A DNA stretch of 64,000 nucleotides, taken from NCBI RefSeq assembly GCF_000195295.1, contig NC_015388.1, forward strand, positions 2,046,001-2,110,000, read 5' to 3'. The stretch is from Desulfobacca acetoxidans DSM 11109 (lineage in GTDB: Bacteria > Desulfobacterota > Desulfobaccia > Desulfobaccales > Desulfobaccaceae). This document shows, in pieces, positions 1-9,722 of this stretch. A program made the position numbers and the translations under genes. A model generated the notes under the pieces. It worked only from the letters and a program-made list of their open reading frames with translations. It was not told the DNA's origin and did no database searches. Each line of letters starts with the position of its first letter. Within the stretch, counting starts at the first letter, position 1.

Positions 1-757
1 TATCCGGCTCGACATGCACTACCACAACGAGCCGCCCCGGCGTTCCTTGCCGTGATCCTTCTCCTCCCTGCCCGGCAATCATAATGCGGTCGCCGTCTTC
101 CGTACCCGGAGGGATCACAATCCGGTATCTCTGTGACGTTTGAGTATATCCCTCTCCGAGACATTGCGGGCAGGGATGGGTAATAATCTGTCCTAATCCT
201 TGGCAGACCTGGCAGACGGCGCCGATGCTGAGCTGCCCCGGACTGGCCCAAAGACGGCCGCGCCCCTTGCAGGCGGAGCAGCTCTGGTAATAACTCCCCG
301 GTCGCAGTCCAGTGGCCTGACAGGTCTTACACGGCGCCAACCGTTGAAATTCAATCTCTTGTTCTATGCCCCATATGGCGGCAGCAAACGAAATCTGCAG
401 GTCATAGCGGAAGTCCGGTCCGGTATGGCTGCCACAATACTGCAGCCTGTCTTCAAACCCAAAAAACGCCGCCATGTCTGCTTTGGTAAAAGATTCCGGC
501 CTGACGTTACCGTTATCTGAATAAACACCGGGACGCTCTTTCTCCTCGGGTGTCGATGCCACCTGCGCTCGGCGCTGGGCGCAGATTGCGGCATAGGCAT
601 CAGCCAACTCTCGAAACCGGGCCGTTGCCTCCAAATTGTGGGGATTGCGATCCGGATGGAATTTCAAGGCCAGGAGTCGAAACCGCCGCCTGATCTCAGC
701 GACGCTGGCTTTGGAAGAAACGCCCAGAAGGCGATAACACTTAGGCGCGGTCGGCAT
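1..757 (-). CDS. DnaJ-like co-chaperone (partial, 3' end outside window)
   Basis: J-domain co-chaperone that would stimulate DnaK ATPase activity and deliver clients in the cytoplasm. The protein starts at the ATG at 757. The J domain covers roughly residues 5-70 and has the HPD motif in LKFHPDRN. A zinc-finger region follows with four CxxCxGxG-type repeats (CKTCQATG, CSACKGRG, CQVCQGLG, CPQCLGEG). The start of the C-terminal substrate-binding domain is cut by the window edge. No clear Gly/Phe-rich linker is visible between the J domain and the zinc region, so this may be a DnaJ paralogue rather than the main DnaJ. Its start overlaps the end of the upstream gene by 17 bases, which suggests coupled translation. 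Confidence 0.85.
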   Translation of the reverse strand, partial: MPTAPKCYRLLGVSSKASVAEIRRRFRLLALKFHPDRNPHNLEATARFRELADAYAAICAQRRAQVASTPEEKERPGVYSDNGNVRPESFTKADMAAFFGFEDRLQYCGSHTGPDFRYDLQISFAAAIWGIEQEIEFQRLAPCKTCQATGLRPGSYYQSCSACKGRGRLWASPGQLSIGAVCQVCQGLGQIITHPCPQCLGEGYTQTSQRYRIVIPPGTEDGDRIMIAGQGGEGSRQGTPGRLVVVVHVEPD

Positions 758-1157
758 GATCACCACCGAGAGGTTGCCAGTCACTCTTCCCCAACTCGCC
801 GTCTCCACATTCAGCCGGGGCACTCTTGCCAGCCCGCTCCCAGGCCCAGCGTGCCAGGGTAAGCTTTCCCAAGGCCTGCGCCTTGGCTGCGGCCTGTTCC
901 CATAGCTCCGGTGCCGATAACCCTTGTGCTTGTAAAATCCGCTCCAGGAGGTAGGCGTCTCCCGTCTGCAAAGCAATTTCCTTGAGCTGTTCCAATCCCG
1001 GACCGTCTCCGGCTTTAAGAAAGAAATCCAAGGCGTCAGCCAACGCACCTGCATTCAGGAACATAGTGCCATAGTCCCGGCAACGCTCCGCCGAGAGTTT
1101 GGCGTCATCCAGAAATCTTTTTTTCTTTAAAAAACCAGGCACCTTACTCACTATCAT
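741..1157 (-). CDS. Helical repeat-like protein of unknown function
   Basis: 138-residue soluble protein. I do not recognise a named family. It is predicted to be almost entirely helical, with Ala/Leu-rich segments that look like TPR-type helical hairpins (for example ALADALDFFLKAGD and LARWAWERAG). The ATG at 1157 is chosen over upstream starts because GGCGGAG lies just before it at normal spacing. The stop overlaps the start of the dnaJ-like gene, so the two are probably co-transcribed and coupled. A role as a small adaptor acting with the chaperone is inference from position only. Confidence 0.6.
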   Translation of the reverse strand: MIVSKVPGFLKKKRFLDDAKLSAERCRDYGTMFLNAGALADALDFFLKAGDGPGLEQLKEIALQTGDAYLLERILQAQGLSAPELWEQAAAKAQALGKLTLARWAWERAGKSAPAECGDGELGKSDWQPLGGDHADRA

Positions 1158-1223
1158 AAAACTCCGCCAGTGCTGATCTGAACAATATTTCACAACATTA
1201 ACAAGTACCACTCTAAATTATTA

Positions 1224-1252
1224 AATGTAGCTAAAATTCTTTTTCTTGTAAA
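1224..1252 (-). promoter_or_regulatory. Possible sigma-70 promoter for the dnaJ-like pair
   Basis: Read on the minus strand: TTTACA, a 17-base spacer, then TACATT, in an AT-rich stretch about 70 bases before the ATG at 1157. Box matches are moderate and the assignment is by eye. Confidence 0.35.
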
Positions 1253-1380
1253 CCATATTTATTAGCCTTAAATTCATCTTCAAAACCATCAGGATTATCC
1301 GGCTAAAACAGGAGAGGAATCCGGATCAGATAATTTCGGCGGCCAAGGGCCGCTATAGAGTAACAGATTGTCATTCTTAA

Positions 1381-1419
1381 ATAAAAGCACCAGTTAAACC
1401 CAAAAATGGCTAACTGGTG
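1381..1419 (-). terminator. Rho-independent terminator after the hybrid kinase
   Basis: A perfect 9-base inverted repeat (CACCAGTTA / TAACTGGTG, arms 1411-1419 and 1388-1396) with a 14-base loop. On the minus strand it is followed by CTTTTATTT. It lies about 80 bases after the stop of the sensor kinase gene. The rest of 1158-1496 is AT-rich and shows no gene. Confidence 0.65.
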
Positions 1420-1496
1420 GCCTAGGCTTGCCAGCCGGTGCAGAAGTTATATTCGTGTAATGTCAAAAAGAAGGGTATTTCCCCAGACAGGCAGGC

Positions 1497-4013
1497 TCAG
1501 TGTTTTCTCATCGAGAGCGCCTCGGACAAGATTTCCCGGAGCTTTGTGAGAGAATAAGGTTTTTGGATGAACCCCGCCAAGCCGCCGCGGTAGAAATGCT
1601 GGACAACGTCCTGCTCATTATAGCTGCTGGACAGAATTACCGGTATGTTGCTTCGTAGGGCGCGAAGCTTGACAAACGTTTCCTCCCCACCCATGCGGGG
1701 CATGGTGAGATCAAGCAGTACACAATCGATGTCGTCCCCCTGCGCCTGGACTAACTCCAAGGCTTGCTGGCCGTCGGCCGCCGTCAACACTGAAAAGCCC
1801 AGACTTCTAAGCATCCTTACACCGACCTGGCGTACACCGGGGTCATCGTCAACGAGGAGGACGGTTCCCCCCTGCAGGGGGGTAGGGCAGAGGACGGCAT
1901 CGGTTGTCATTTCTTCGCGAGAACTTAAGACTGCGGGTAACAGAATGGTGAAGGTTGTCCCGCGGTCCGGTTCGCTGCCAACTCGAATAGCACCCCGATG
2001 TCCCCGGACGATGCCAAGCACTGCGGCCAGACCTAGACCCCGACCGGTAAATTTAGTAGTAAAGAATGGGTCGAAGATTCGCTGCCGGGTTTCCTCATCT
2101 ATTCCGGCTCCTGAATCCGAGACCTTTAGGAAGACGTACCTCCCCTCCGCCAGGTTGTCATCCAGGTAGCTTTCGGAGAGATAACGCCGGTCACAATCCA
2201 TAACGCCGGTGGACAGGGTGATGACGCCGTTTTGGTCGTTGAGGGCTTCAGAGGCGTTAATGATCAGGTTCATGATAATCTGACGGAGCTGCGTGGCATC
2301 GGCCTCTACCGCCGGCAGTGCATCGGCGAGACGGTAATTCAACATAGCCTTCTTGGAAATCGATACTTCCAGCATCCGGGCCATCTCCCGAACAATTTCG
2401 GAGAGGTTGTATCGCCTTACCAAGAATCGGCCCTTGCCGGAGTAAGCCAGCATCTGGTTGCAAAGATCGGCGGCGCGCTGGGAGGCGCGGGTGATTTCCT
2501 GAAGATAGGGGATAGCCGGAGAAGCGGGTGAAAGGGAAAGCTGAGCCAGGTCGGCATTTCCCATGATGCCCATGAGCAGGTTGTTGAAATCGTGGGCGAT
2601 ACCCCCGGCGAGCACTCCCAGGCTTTCAAGCTTCTGGACTTCCCGCATCCGGGCTTCGAGTTTGGCCCGCTCTTCCTCGGCCTGCTGGCGCTCGGTGATA
2701 TCCCGGATTGCCTCAACGGCTCCGATGACGTTTCCTTGAGAGTCATAAAGAGGACGGGCTTTGGCATAAAGCAGTCGGTTTTCTCCTTTTAATATCACTT
2801 CCGCTTCGGCCTCGAGAATATCCCCCTCTCTTTTGATAAAGAGATATTTTTTTTCTATATCAGGATCATTTGCCAGCGCCAGATCAATAAGCGCCGGTCT
2901 TCGAATGCCATAAAAGGGTATGGTATAGGCGTGGCCATCCTCGTTAAGTATGGAGTCGGCCTTGACCCCGGTCATCTCTTCGATGGCCCGGTTCCAGATG
3001 ATAATCTTTCCCTGCCGATCGATGGCAAACATAGCATCCGGCAAAAAATCGATGAGTTGAGCTAATTGCCGTTCTGATTCCCGCAACGCCTCTTCGACCC
3101 GTTTTCGTTGGGAGATGTCGGTATGGGTCCCCAACATGCGGCGCGGTTTTCCGTCAGCATCCCATTCCACAATACTGCCCATCGACAGGGTCCAGAGCCA
3201 ATCCCCTGACTTGGTCTGTTGGCGAAATTCTATCCGATACTCCGGCAACTCGCCCTTCAGGTAGGCGTGGTACGCCGTCGCAACTGCCTCACGGTCATCG
3301 GGGTGAAGGCGTGCTATACATTTGTCTGCGGTCTCGGAAAATTTCTCAGGTTCATAACCCAACATCCGGGCATACTCCTCGCTGACCATAGCCTCGCCGG
3401 TTTGCACATTGACGTCATACCAGCCCCGGTTGGCCGCGCTCAGGGCCAGTTTCAGGCGTTGTTCGCTCTGCTTCAGCACCTCCTCCGCCCGCCTCCGCTC
3501 CGTTATGTCCCGGAAACTCCACACCCGTCCCACAATGCGATCGCCCAGGTATTGCGCCTGGGTAAATCGCTCAAAGATCCGCCCGTCAATAAATTCAAGG
3601 ATATCAAGAGATTGTTCGTGGGGGCGTTCATACAGTTCTTTGACCCGATGTAAAAAAACCTGGGGATTTTTAAGTTGTTGGGATAACCATCCGAGGGCGC
3701 GGGCGTCATCGTGGGATTTCAACACCTCGTCCGGGAGGCGCCACATTTTGGCAAATTTCTGGTTATAACTGACAATCCTCCCCGCCAGATCGATGACCAG
3801 GATGCCATCTGCCGTGGACTCGAGGGTAGCCTGTAACAAGGACACGGTTTCCTGCAAGTTCTCTTCTTGCGTTTTTACCTGTTCCGTTGCGGTATCCTTG
3901 GCCTCTTCTAATTGGAAGATATATTCTTGAATAGAACGGCGTTCTTGTTCCTCGCGATCTACTGCCTCAATGATTTCTCCGGGATAATCGATATCTTCTT
4001 TGCCATTATCCAA
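1497..4013 (-). CDS. Hybrid sensor histidine kinase with three PAS domains and a receiver
   Basis: Cytoplasmic hybrid kinase of about 838 residues with no membrane segment. Order: N-terminal coiled coil (about 20-70), three PAS/PAC domains (about 70-180, 190-310, 320-445), a HisKA dimerisation helix with the phospho-acceptor His in GGIAHDFNNLL (about 475), a HATPase domain with DSGAGID and GRGLGLA boxes, and a C-terminal receiver with acidic pocket LLVDDD, acceptor Asp in LLDLTMP and Lys in IQKPYS. The TTG at 4013 is preferred because GAGGAGG lies six bases upstream; that Shine-Dalgarno is inside the remnant of a response-regulator gene that once overlapped this start. A diffusible or redox signal is likely sensed by the PAS domains; the signal itself is unknown. 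Confidence 0.9.
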   Translation of the reverse strand: MDNGKEDIDYPGEIIEAVDREEQERRSIQEYIFQLEEAKDTATEQVKTQEENLQETVSLLQATLESTADGILVIDLAGRIVSYNQKFAKMWRLPDEVLKSHDDARALGWLSQQLKNPQVFLHRVKELYERPHEQSLDILEFIDGRIFERFTQAQYLGDRIVGRVWSFRDITERRRAEEVLKQSEQRLKLALSAANRGWYDVNVQTGEAMVSEEYARMLGYEPEKFSETADKCIARLHPDDREAVATAYHAYLKGELPEYRIEFRQQTKSGDWLWTLSMGSIVEWDADGKPRRMLGTHTDISQRKRVEEALRESERQLAQLIDFLPDAMFAIDRQGKIIIWNRAIEEMTGVKADSILNEDGHAYTIPFYGIRRPALIDLALANDPDIEKKYLFIKREGDILEAEAEVILKGENRLLYAKARPLYDSQGNVIGAVEAIRDITERQQAEEERAKLEARMREVQKLESLGVLAGGIAHDFNNLLMGIMGNADLAQLSLSPASPAIPYLQEITRASQRAADLCNQMLAYSGKGRFLVRRYNLSEIVREMARMLEVSISKKAMLNYRLADALPAVEADATQLRQIIMNLIINASEALNDQNGVITLSTGVMDCDRRYLSESYLDDNLAEGRYVFLKVSDSGAGIDEETRQRIFDPFFTTKFTGRGLGLAAVLGIVRGHRGAIRVGSEPDRGTTFTILLPAVLSSREEMTTDAVLCPTPLQGGTVLLVDDDPGVRQVGVRMLRSLGFSVLTAADGQQALELVQAQGDDIDCVLLDLTMPRMGGEETFVKLRALRSNIPVILSSSYNEQDVVQHFYRGGLAGFIQKPYSLTKLREILSEALSMRKH

Positions 4014-4118
4014 GGTCGGCCTCCTCAAGGGTTTTGATCTCTTTGAGAATATCGGGGAAACTTATCGGCTTTTAGAGATACTTATACGCTCCGGCTTTTA
4101 AACCTTGTATACATTACC
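4006..4118 (-). pseudogene. C-terminal remnant of a response-regulator receiver domain
   Basis: Reading the minus strand from about 4118 gives a peptide with GLKAGAYKYL, a TAA stop, then KPISFPDILKEIK and a final stop at 4006. The AxKAGAxxYLxKPIxxxxLxxxI pattern is the typical end of a receiver (CheY-like) domain, including the conserved Lys-Pro. Everything N-terminal of it is missing; the methyltransferase gene ends at 4124 in its place. The remnant overlaps the kinase start, as a genuine upstream regulator gene would. Confidence 0.6.
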
Positions 4119-4123
4119 GAAAT

Positions 4124-5779
4124 TTACAACAGATTCTTTTGGGTATCTTCCGGGACCGGACCTTTGCGCTGCTTCGGGGCTGATTTAAAGGTAGCGGCGC
4201 CGAATTTCGGGTGTTCCAACTGTTTGCCAGCCAGCAGATCGGCGATGGTGAGAACCTGGAGGCGGGGGAATTTCAGACCGTTGAGCTGTTCGGGTTCATA
4301 ATAACCGGCGGCGGCAGCTTCGGCCAGCATCTGGCGGGAAGGCTCCTTCAAGGTCAGGAAGGCTCCTAAGGCCGCCTTTTCCCGTTCCAGCACGCCTTTC
4401 AGGTCCCGCACCTGGGCAACGCTGACCGCCCCGCTCTTCACCTGCACTACGATCTTCTTAGGTTTCTCAGTATTGTCATCGAAAAAATAGATATAGCCGT
4501 CGACGCCGGTGTCCGGCCCCTTGCGTTTATCCTGGGCTGGCCGGGCGTCCACCAGGGACAGGGCCCACCACTCGAATTGATGCCGGTTATGTTCTGCCAG
4601 GGCGGCGGCGCTGGTCCAATCGGTGGGGGCGCCGATCACCCGGAAGTCGCTCAGGCTCTCGCCGAAGGTGTCCCGCAGGCGCTTTTTGATCAGGGTGATG
4701 GCCAGGTGGGTGATGTCGATGCCGATCCAGCGCCGTTTCAAGCGCTCGGCCACGACTGTGGCGGTACCGCAGCCACAGAAGGGGTCCAGGACGACATCCC
4801 CTTCGTTGCTGCTGGTCTTAATGATGCGGTACAAAAGTGCTTCGGGTTTCTGAGTAGGATATTTTAACCATTCTTTGTTTGAACCATGGAGATGCTCTAT
4901 ATCGACCCATATATCAGTTAATAATGTTCCCTTCAATTCATTAAAATATCTCTTCAGCCGTGGAACACCACCTTGTTCAGGTATGACAATCATCCCGTCT
5001 TTCCAGGCCTTCATCATCTTCTCTTGTGTCCAACGCCAAACTCTAGTGATACCGCTTCCTGGCGGGAATTCATAAGTTAGATTCGGCCGATTCCTGTTAG
5101 GATTTGTCAGGTCTCCTAACTGAAATATTCTTCCCGTCTCAGGCTCAATATGTCTGTAAAATTTCTTAACATAATCCTCTTTATATCTAGAGTATTGCTG
5201 AGCAAATTTTGTTTTTTCCGATTTTGCATAGAAAAATATCGTATCGTGGGATCGGGAGAATCGTGTAACGGCATGGGCTTTCGGCTGAGACCTTTTCCAA
5301 ATAATCTCATTGCGAAAATTTTTAACTTCGAAAATACTATCTAAAAGCAATTTGATATAATGACTCGCTGTCGGGTCGCAGTGTAAATATATGCTTCCCG
5401 TCGGTTTTAAAACCCGGTGCAGCTCCACCAACCGGATGGCCATCATGACGATATAGGCCATCATATCGTTCTGGCCCAGGAAACTGCGGAAGGCGGCAAT
5501 CAGGTGGGATAGCTTTACTGGTCCTGTGGTGATGAGATCGTGGAAGGCCTCCTCTGCCTCCCGACCCCAGTGCCAGGTGTCATCAAAGGCAGTAATCTGG
5601 GCCACGGAGGCGTCGCCGCTCTTTTCGGCGAACAGGACGTTATAGGTGGCCTTGGAGTTGAAGGGCGGGTCGAGGTAGATCAGGTCGACGCTCTCCGAAG
5701 GGAGGTATTCTCTTAGGATATTCAAATTATCCCCGAAGTAAAGCTGATTCTGCCATGCGTTCATAGCCGTCTCGTTCAT
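4124..5779 (-). CDS. Beta-class DNA methyltransferase fused to a Mrr-like nuclease domain
   Basis: 551-residue SAM-dependent DNA (adenine-N6 or cytosine-N4) methyltransferase. The catalytic motif DPPF (LIYLDPPFNSKATYN, about residue 37) comes before the SAM-binding motif (LDPFCGCGTATVV, about 335), the beta-class order seen in type III Mod and many orphan enzymes. The C-terminal 150 residues contain GVDGYIYF followed by KIVVQVKSG, matching the D...QxK catalytic pattern of Mrr-type PD-(D/E)xK nucleases. Modification and cleavage may therefore sit in one chain; no separate restriction gene is adjacent. It lies 35 bases after korA and directly before a truncated response regulator, so it looks inserted. 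Cleavage activity is inference. Confidence 0.85.
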   Translation of the reverse strand: MNETAMNAWQNQLYFGDNLNILREYLPSESVDLIYLDPPFNSKATYNVLFAEKSGDASVAQITAFDDTWHWGREAEEAFHDLITTGPVKLSHLIAAFRSFLGQNDMMAYIVMMAIRLVELHRVLKPTGSIYLHCDPTASHYIKLLLDSIFEVKNFRNEIIWKRSQPKAHAVTRFSRSHDTIFFYAKSEKTKFAQQYSRYKEDYVKKFYRHIEPETGRIFQLGDLTNPNRNRPNLTYEFPPGSGITRVWRWTQEKMMKAWKDGMIVIPEQGGVPRLKRYFNELKGTLLTDIWVDIEHLHGSNKEWLKYPTQKPEALLYRIIKTSSNEGDVVLDPFCGCGTATVVAERLKRRWIGIDITHLAITLIKKRLRDTFGESLSDFRVIGAPTDWTSAAALAEHNRHQFEWWALSLVDARPAQDKRKGPDTGVDGYIYFFDDNTEKPKKIVVQVKSGAVSVAQVRDLKGVLEREKAALGAFLTLKEPSRQMLAEAAAAGYYEPEQLNGLKFPRLQVLTIADLLAGKQLEHPKFGAATFKSAPKQRKGPVPEDTQKNLL

Positions 5780-5814
5780 TCCTAAAGGTTGTATGAAAAC
5801 CTATTCCTGTAATA

Positions 5815-6963
5815 CTACAGTTTCACCAACTGTTGAACGATTTCCTCCGGGGTAATCAGATTGCCGTCGATCCGGTTTAAGGGCACGATCCTGGTTTCAC
5901 CCTGATTCACCCGGAGGACTTCCTGATAAATCTGTCCCAGGTTCAACTCCGGGACCAACACGGCCCGCACATTGACCAGGTAGGGTTCCAGGAGACGTTC
6001 GGGAAAGGGCCAGAGGGTTTGAAGATGCAACAGCCCGGCCGGCACACCCAACTGCCGGGCTTCCCGCACGGCCCGCCGGGCGGACCGTGCCACTGAGCCG
6101 TAGGCCACTACCAGAATCCGGGTGTTGTCGGTCAGATCGGTCTTTGCGAACTGGATCTCAGGAAGATGTTGATAGATTTTCCGAAAGAGACGACGGCGCC
6201 AGGCCAGAATTTCCTCGGGGCGCTGGGTCGGGAAGCCACGGACGTCGTGGATCAGGCCGGTGACATGGTAACGATAACCGTCTCCGAAGATTCCCATGGG
6301 CGGCACGCCGTGGCGGGTGTCCTCGTAAGGAATATACCATTCCGGGGGCATTTCGGGTTTTTCCCGGTTGATCACCTGCACTGTTGAGGCTTCCGGAATG
6401 ATGAATTTTTCCCGGGTATGGGAGACTACCTCATCGGAAAGGATGACCACCGGTGTCCGGTAGGCCTCGGATACATTGAAGGCCTTGACGGTCAGATCGA
6501 AACAATCCTGGACGCCGGAGACCGCCAGGACAATAATAGGATGATCGCCATGCGCCCCCCAGCGGGCTTGCATGACGTCTTCCTGGCTGACATTGGTGGG
6601 CAGGCCGGTACTGGGTCCGCCGCGCATAACGTTCACCACCACGCAGGGGACTTCGGCAGCACAGGCAAATCCGATATTCTCCTGCATGAGCGAAAAACCC
6701 GGTCCGCTGGTAGCAGTCATGGCCTTGGCCCCGGCCAGGGAGGCGCCGATCACCGCCCCCATACTGGCAATCTCATCCTCCATCTGGATAAAGGTTCCCC
6801 CTACCGCTGGCAGCCGGATGGACATCACCTCACTGATCTCGGTGGCCGGGGTGATCGGGTAGCCGGCGAAAAATCGGCAACCGGCGGCTAGGGCCCCCTC
6901 GACCATGGCCTCATTGCCCTGCAAAAGTACGGGTTTTTTGGCTTGTCCGCCGGATTCGGTCAC
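5815..6963 (-). CDS. korA: 2-oxoacid:ferredoxin oxidoreductase, alpha subunit (KorA/VorB type)
   Basis: 382-residue alpha subunit of an anaerobic 2-oxoacid:ferredoxin oxidoreductase, which converts 2-oxoglutarate or a related oxoacid plus CoA to acyl-CoA, CO2 and reduced ferredoxin. Typical pieces are visible: AGYPITPATEISE near the N-terminus, FIQMEDEIASMGAVIGAS, ATSGPGFSLMQE and RGGPSTGLPT. The GTG at 6963 has GGAG seven bases upstream. It follows the ferredoxin subunit gene by 17 bases. The beta (thiamine diphosphate) and gamma subunits normally come next but are absent here, so the complex cannot be made from this locus alone. The exact oxoacid substrate cannot be set from sequence. Confidence 0.88.
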   Translation of the reverse strand: MTESGGQAKKPVLLQGNEAMVEGALAAGCRFFAGYPITPATEISEVMSIRLPAVGGTFIQMEDEIASMGAVIGASLAGAKAMTATSGPGFSLMQENIGFACAAEVPCVVVNVMRGGPSTGLPTNVSQEDVMQARWGAHGDHPIIVLAVSGVQDCFDLTVKAFNVSEAYRTPVVILSDEVVSHTREKFIIPEASTVQVINREKPEMPPEWYIPYEDTRHGVPPMGIFGDGYRYHVTGLIHDVRGFPTQRPEEILAWRRRLFRKIYQHLPEIQFAKTDLTDNTRILVVAYGSVARSARRAVREARQLGVPAGLLHLQTLWPFPERLLEPYLVNVRAVLVPELNLGQIYQEVLRVNQGETRIVPLNRIDGNLITPEEIVQQLVKL

Positions 6964-6980
6964 AGTTGACTCCGGTTATC

Positions 6981-7313
6981 TTAATCCGCCTCTGAGTTGT
7001 CCGAAGTGGGTGTTATGGTTGGGCGCGGGTGAACGCTAATGGCAAAATCCGGGCAGTGTATTTCACACCAACCGCAGCCGATACAGCTATCCGGATCAAC
7101 AACTAGGGGTCCGCCGGTATCATCCCGGGTAAAGCAGTGCTTGGGACAGAGCGCCGCACAGATGCCACAGCTTTTGCACCAATCGCGGTAGATGTCAATA
7201 TCAAAATACTTGCGTTTTTTCTCTGTAGCTTCCTCACCGGGAGGTGCGGTTATCGCCGTAGGCAGAGAATTGGCCGCCATTTCTTTAAATAACTCCTTGG
7301 CTCGTCCAGTCAC
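6981..7313 (-). CDS. korD: 4Fe-4S ferredoxin subunit of oxoacid oxidoreductase (KorD)
   Basis: 110-residue protein with two 4Fe-4S cluster motifs, CKSCGICAALCPKHC and CIGCGWCEIHCP, in the second half. This is the delta (ferredoxin-like) subunit that passes electrons from the catalytic subunits to free ferredoxin. The first 35 residues are a low-complexity extension. The start is uncertain: the GTG at 7313 has no good ribosome binding site, and an ATG at 7280 would remove 11 residues. It is the first gene of a korD-korA pair that lacks korB and korC. Confidence 0.85.
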   Translation of the reverse strand: MTGRAKELFKEMAANSLPTAITAPPGEEATEKKRKYFDIDIYRDWCKSCGICAALCPKHCFTRDDTGGPLVVDPDSCIGCGWCEIHCPDFAISVHPRPTITPTSDNSEAD

Positions 7314-7368
7314 GGGGAGACAATGAACCTACTGTAGTTCGCCGAGAATTTTTCACTCCTTATTTCCC

Positions 7369-7980
7369 TTACCTTGTTCCTTTTTCCTGTCTTGCACCCC
7401 GCTGCCGCTTGATAAAATTTCGCAGGATATTCATGCCCTCGGCAGTCAGGATGGATTCGGGATGAAACTGGACGCCAAAGATGGCATGCGTCTTATGTCG
7501 CAGTCCCATGATCTCTCCTACCGCAGTCTGCGCCGAGACCTCCAGGCATTGAGGAAAGGTCTCCCGTTCGACAATCAGCGAATGGTAGCGGGTGGCTTCA
7601 AAAGGGGACGGAATGCCCTGGAAAATGTCCTGGCCGTCATGATAGATTAAAGAGGTTTTGCCGTGCATCAGGCGCGGGGAGCGGATAATCCGGCCGCCGA
7701 AGGCCTCTCCGATGCTCTGATGCCCCAGACAGACCCCCAGAATGGGAATCCGCCCGGCAAAATGCCTAATGGCCGCCACGGAAATCCCCGCCTCCTTGGG
7801 GGAGCAGGGTCCGGGTGAGATAATCAGATGAGTGGGATGCAACTCTTCCAGGCCAACGAGGTCAATCTTGTCATTGCGAAAGACTGTCAGCCGGGCACCC
7901 AACATCCCCAGATACTGTACCAGATTATACGTGAAGGAATCATAATTATCAATGACCACCATTAGTTGTGAGTCACTCAC
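7369..7980 (-). CDS. trpG: Anthranilate synthase component II (glutamine amidotransferase)
   Basis: Class I glutamine amidotransferase of about 203 residues that supplies ammonia to TrpE for anthranilate synthesis. The catalytic Cys is in [12 protein letters not shown] and the His-Glu pair in GVQFHPESI. The N-terminal [18 protein letters not shown] is the TrpG/PabA signature. The GTG at 7980 is preferred: GAGGT lies seven bases before it, whereas the ATG at 7962 has no such site. It follows trpE in the same direction. It may also serve 4-aminobenzoate synthesis as PabA does in some bacteria; sequence alone does not exclude this. Confidence 0.88.
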   Translation of the reverse strand: MSDSQLMVVIDNYDSFTYNLVQYLGMLGARLTVFRNDKIDLVGLEELHPTHLIISPGPCSPKEAGISVAAIRHFAGRIPILGVCLGHQSIGEAFGGRIIRSPRLMHGKTSLIYHDGQDIFQGIPSPFEATRYHSLIVERETFPQCLEVSAQTAVGEIMGLRHKTHAIFGVQFHPESILTAEGMNILRNFIKRQRGARQEKGTR

Positions 7981-8062
7981 AGTTCTTACCTCGCCTCTGG
8001 TGGGCAAACTCCGGCTTGGCGACGCCAGCGTGCGCCGCTGAGCCGGGGCACCCTGCCAACTC

Positions 8063-9538
8063 TTATAACAATCCTTTAGCTGCCAACTCCAAGGCCCGCA
8101 CCATGGCCTGGGCCTTGTTCACCGTCTCCTGATACTCACTGGCGGGATTGGAATCCGCCACAATGCCTGCCCCCACCTGAAGATAAACCTGTTCCTGATG
8201 AACCGTCAAGCTCCGGATAGTGATACAGAAATCCATATTGCCGCTGAACCCGAGATATCCTACCGCCCCGGCGTAAGGGCCGCGGCGGGTGGGTTCCAAT
8301 TCCTCGATGATTTCCATGGCCCGGACCTTAGGTGCCCCGGAGACGGTACCGGCCGGGAATGAAGCCCTGAGCACCTCCAGGGCATCCTTGCCTTCGGCCA
8401 GACTTCCTTCGACATGGGAAACGATATGCATGACATGCGAATAGCGCTCCACCCCGAAAAGTTCAGTGACCTTGACGCTGCCGATTCTGGCCACCCGGCC
8501 GACGTCATTGCGGCCTAAATCCACCAACATAATGTGTTCGGCTCGTTCTTTGGGGTCGGCCAGCAGTTCAGCCTCCAAGGCCTTATCCTGTTCCGGGGTC
8601 TCGCCCCGCCGCCGGGTGCCGGCAATAGGTCGCAGTTCTATCCTGTCTCCCTCCAGGCGTACCAGGATTTCCGGCGAAGCACCTACCAATTTCAAGTCTT
8701 CCAGGTCGAGATAGAACATGTATGGGGATGGATTGATACAGCGCAGGGCTCGGTAGAGATCAAAGGGATCATGGCGCAACGGGGTCTGGAAGCATTGCGA
8801 CAGGACAATCTGAATGGCGTCCCCGGCGGCGATATACTCCTTGGCTCGTACCACGATCTCTTCGAACCGCTCCCGTTTCATGTTCGAGACTAACTGCACC
8901 TCTGCCGCAGTTGGCCTGGCCTCAGTAAAATGATGAGGGGCCCGCAGTTCGGCAATAATCCCCTCGATGCCAGCCACCCCTTGCCGATAGAGGGACTCCA
9001 GGGAGGCATCCGGGTTGATATGCACCAGGGCTACGACCTTGATGGTGTGCCGCACGTTGTCGAAGATCAGCAGGTGGTCGGTGAGCATCAGAACGGCTTC
9101 AGGGATGCCGCCATCTTCTGCCAGACTTGGCAGCCGCTCAATGTAGCGCACCATGTCATAGCTCAGGTAGCCAACGAGGCCGCCGTAGAAACGGGGCAGA
9201 TCAGGGATAACCACTGCCCGGTAGCGGCTGAGCACCTGCCGGATGATTGCAAAAGGGTCGGCTACTGTCTCGTACTGTTCCATTCCCCGATTATTCTGAA
9301 CCGTAACCGCGTTTCCTCGAACCTTTAGGATCAAGGAGGGGTGTAGACCCAGGAAGCTGTAGCGCCCCCATTTTTCACCCCCTTCGACGCTTTCAAGCAG
9401 AAACGACATGGAATTCGGCCGCAGTTTCTTGTAGGCCGAAACGGGGGTTTCCAGGTCGCCGAGAATTTCCTGGTATATAGGAACGACATTGCCCTGTTGG
9501 GTCAGGGCAGCAAAGTCATCAAAGTCAGGAGTTACCAT
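8063..9538 (-). CDS. trpE: Anthranilate synthase component I
   Basis: 491-residue chorismate-using enzyme: chorismate plus ammonia gives anthranilate, the first step of tryptophan synthesis. The N-terminal [19 protein letters not shown] contains the LLES element that binds feedback tryptophan in TrpE, which favours TrpE over PabB. The C-terminal chorismate-binding domain has [33 protein letters not shown] and [21 protein letters not shown] lies seven bases before the ATG at 9538. trpG follows after about 80 bases. No other trp genes are in the window and no Trp-rich leader peptide was found upstream. Confidence 0.92.
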   Translation of the reverse strand: MVTPDFDDFAALTQQGNVVPIYQEILGDLETPVSAYKKLRPNSMSFLLESVEGGEKWGRYSFLGLHPSLILKVRGNAVTVQNNRGMEQYETVADPFAIIRQVLSRYRAVVIPDLPRFYGGLVGYLSYDMVRYIERLPSLAEDGGIPEAVLMLTDHLLIFDNVRHTIKVVALVHINPDASLESLYRQGVAGIEGIIAELRAPHHFTEARPTAAEVQLVSNMKRERFEEIVVRAKEYIAAGDAIQIVLSQCFQTPLRHDPFDLYRALRCINPSPYMFYLDLEDLKLVGASPEILVRLEGDRIELRPIAGTRRRGETPEQDKALEAELLADPKERAEHIMLVDLGRNDVGRVARIGSVKVTELFGVERYSHVMHIVSHVEGSLAEGKDALEVLRASFPAGTVSGAPKVRAMEIIEELEPTRRGPYAGAVGYLGFSGNMDFCITIRSLTVHQEQVYLQVGAGIVADSNPASEYQETVNKAQAMVRALELAAKGLL

Positions 9539-9722
9539 GTGCTATCCTTATATAAAAACAGGTTATAGGTAAGGGGTAAGAGGTGATGACTCCTGGCAAT
9601 CCGCTGGAAGTCGACTGTTTTTATGCTTCGTTGTGTTCTTGAGAACATGTGCACTTATATGGTTTCCGGTTGAAATAATATAGTAATGGTCATTCTCTTG
9701 AAAGCACCCACAGGCTATGAAA

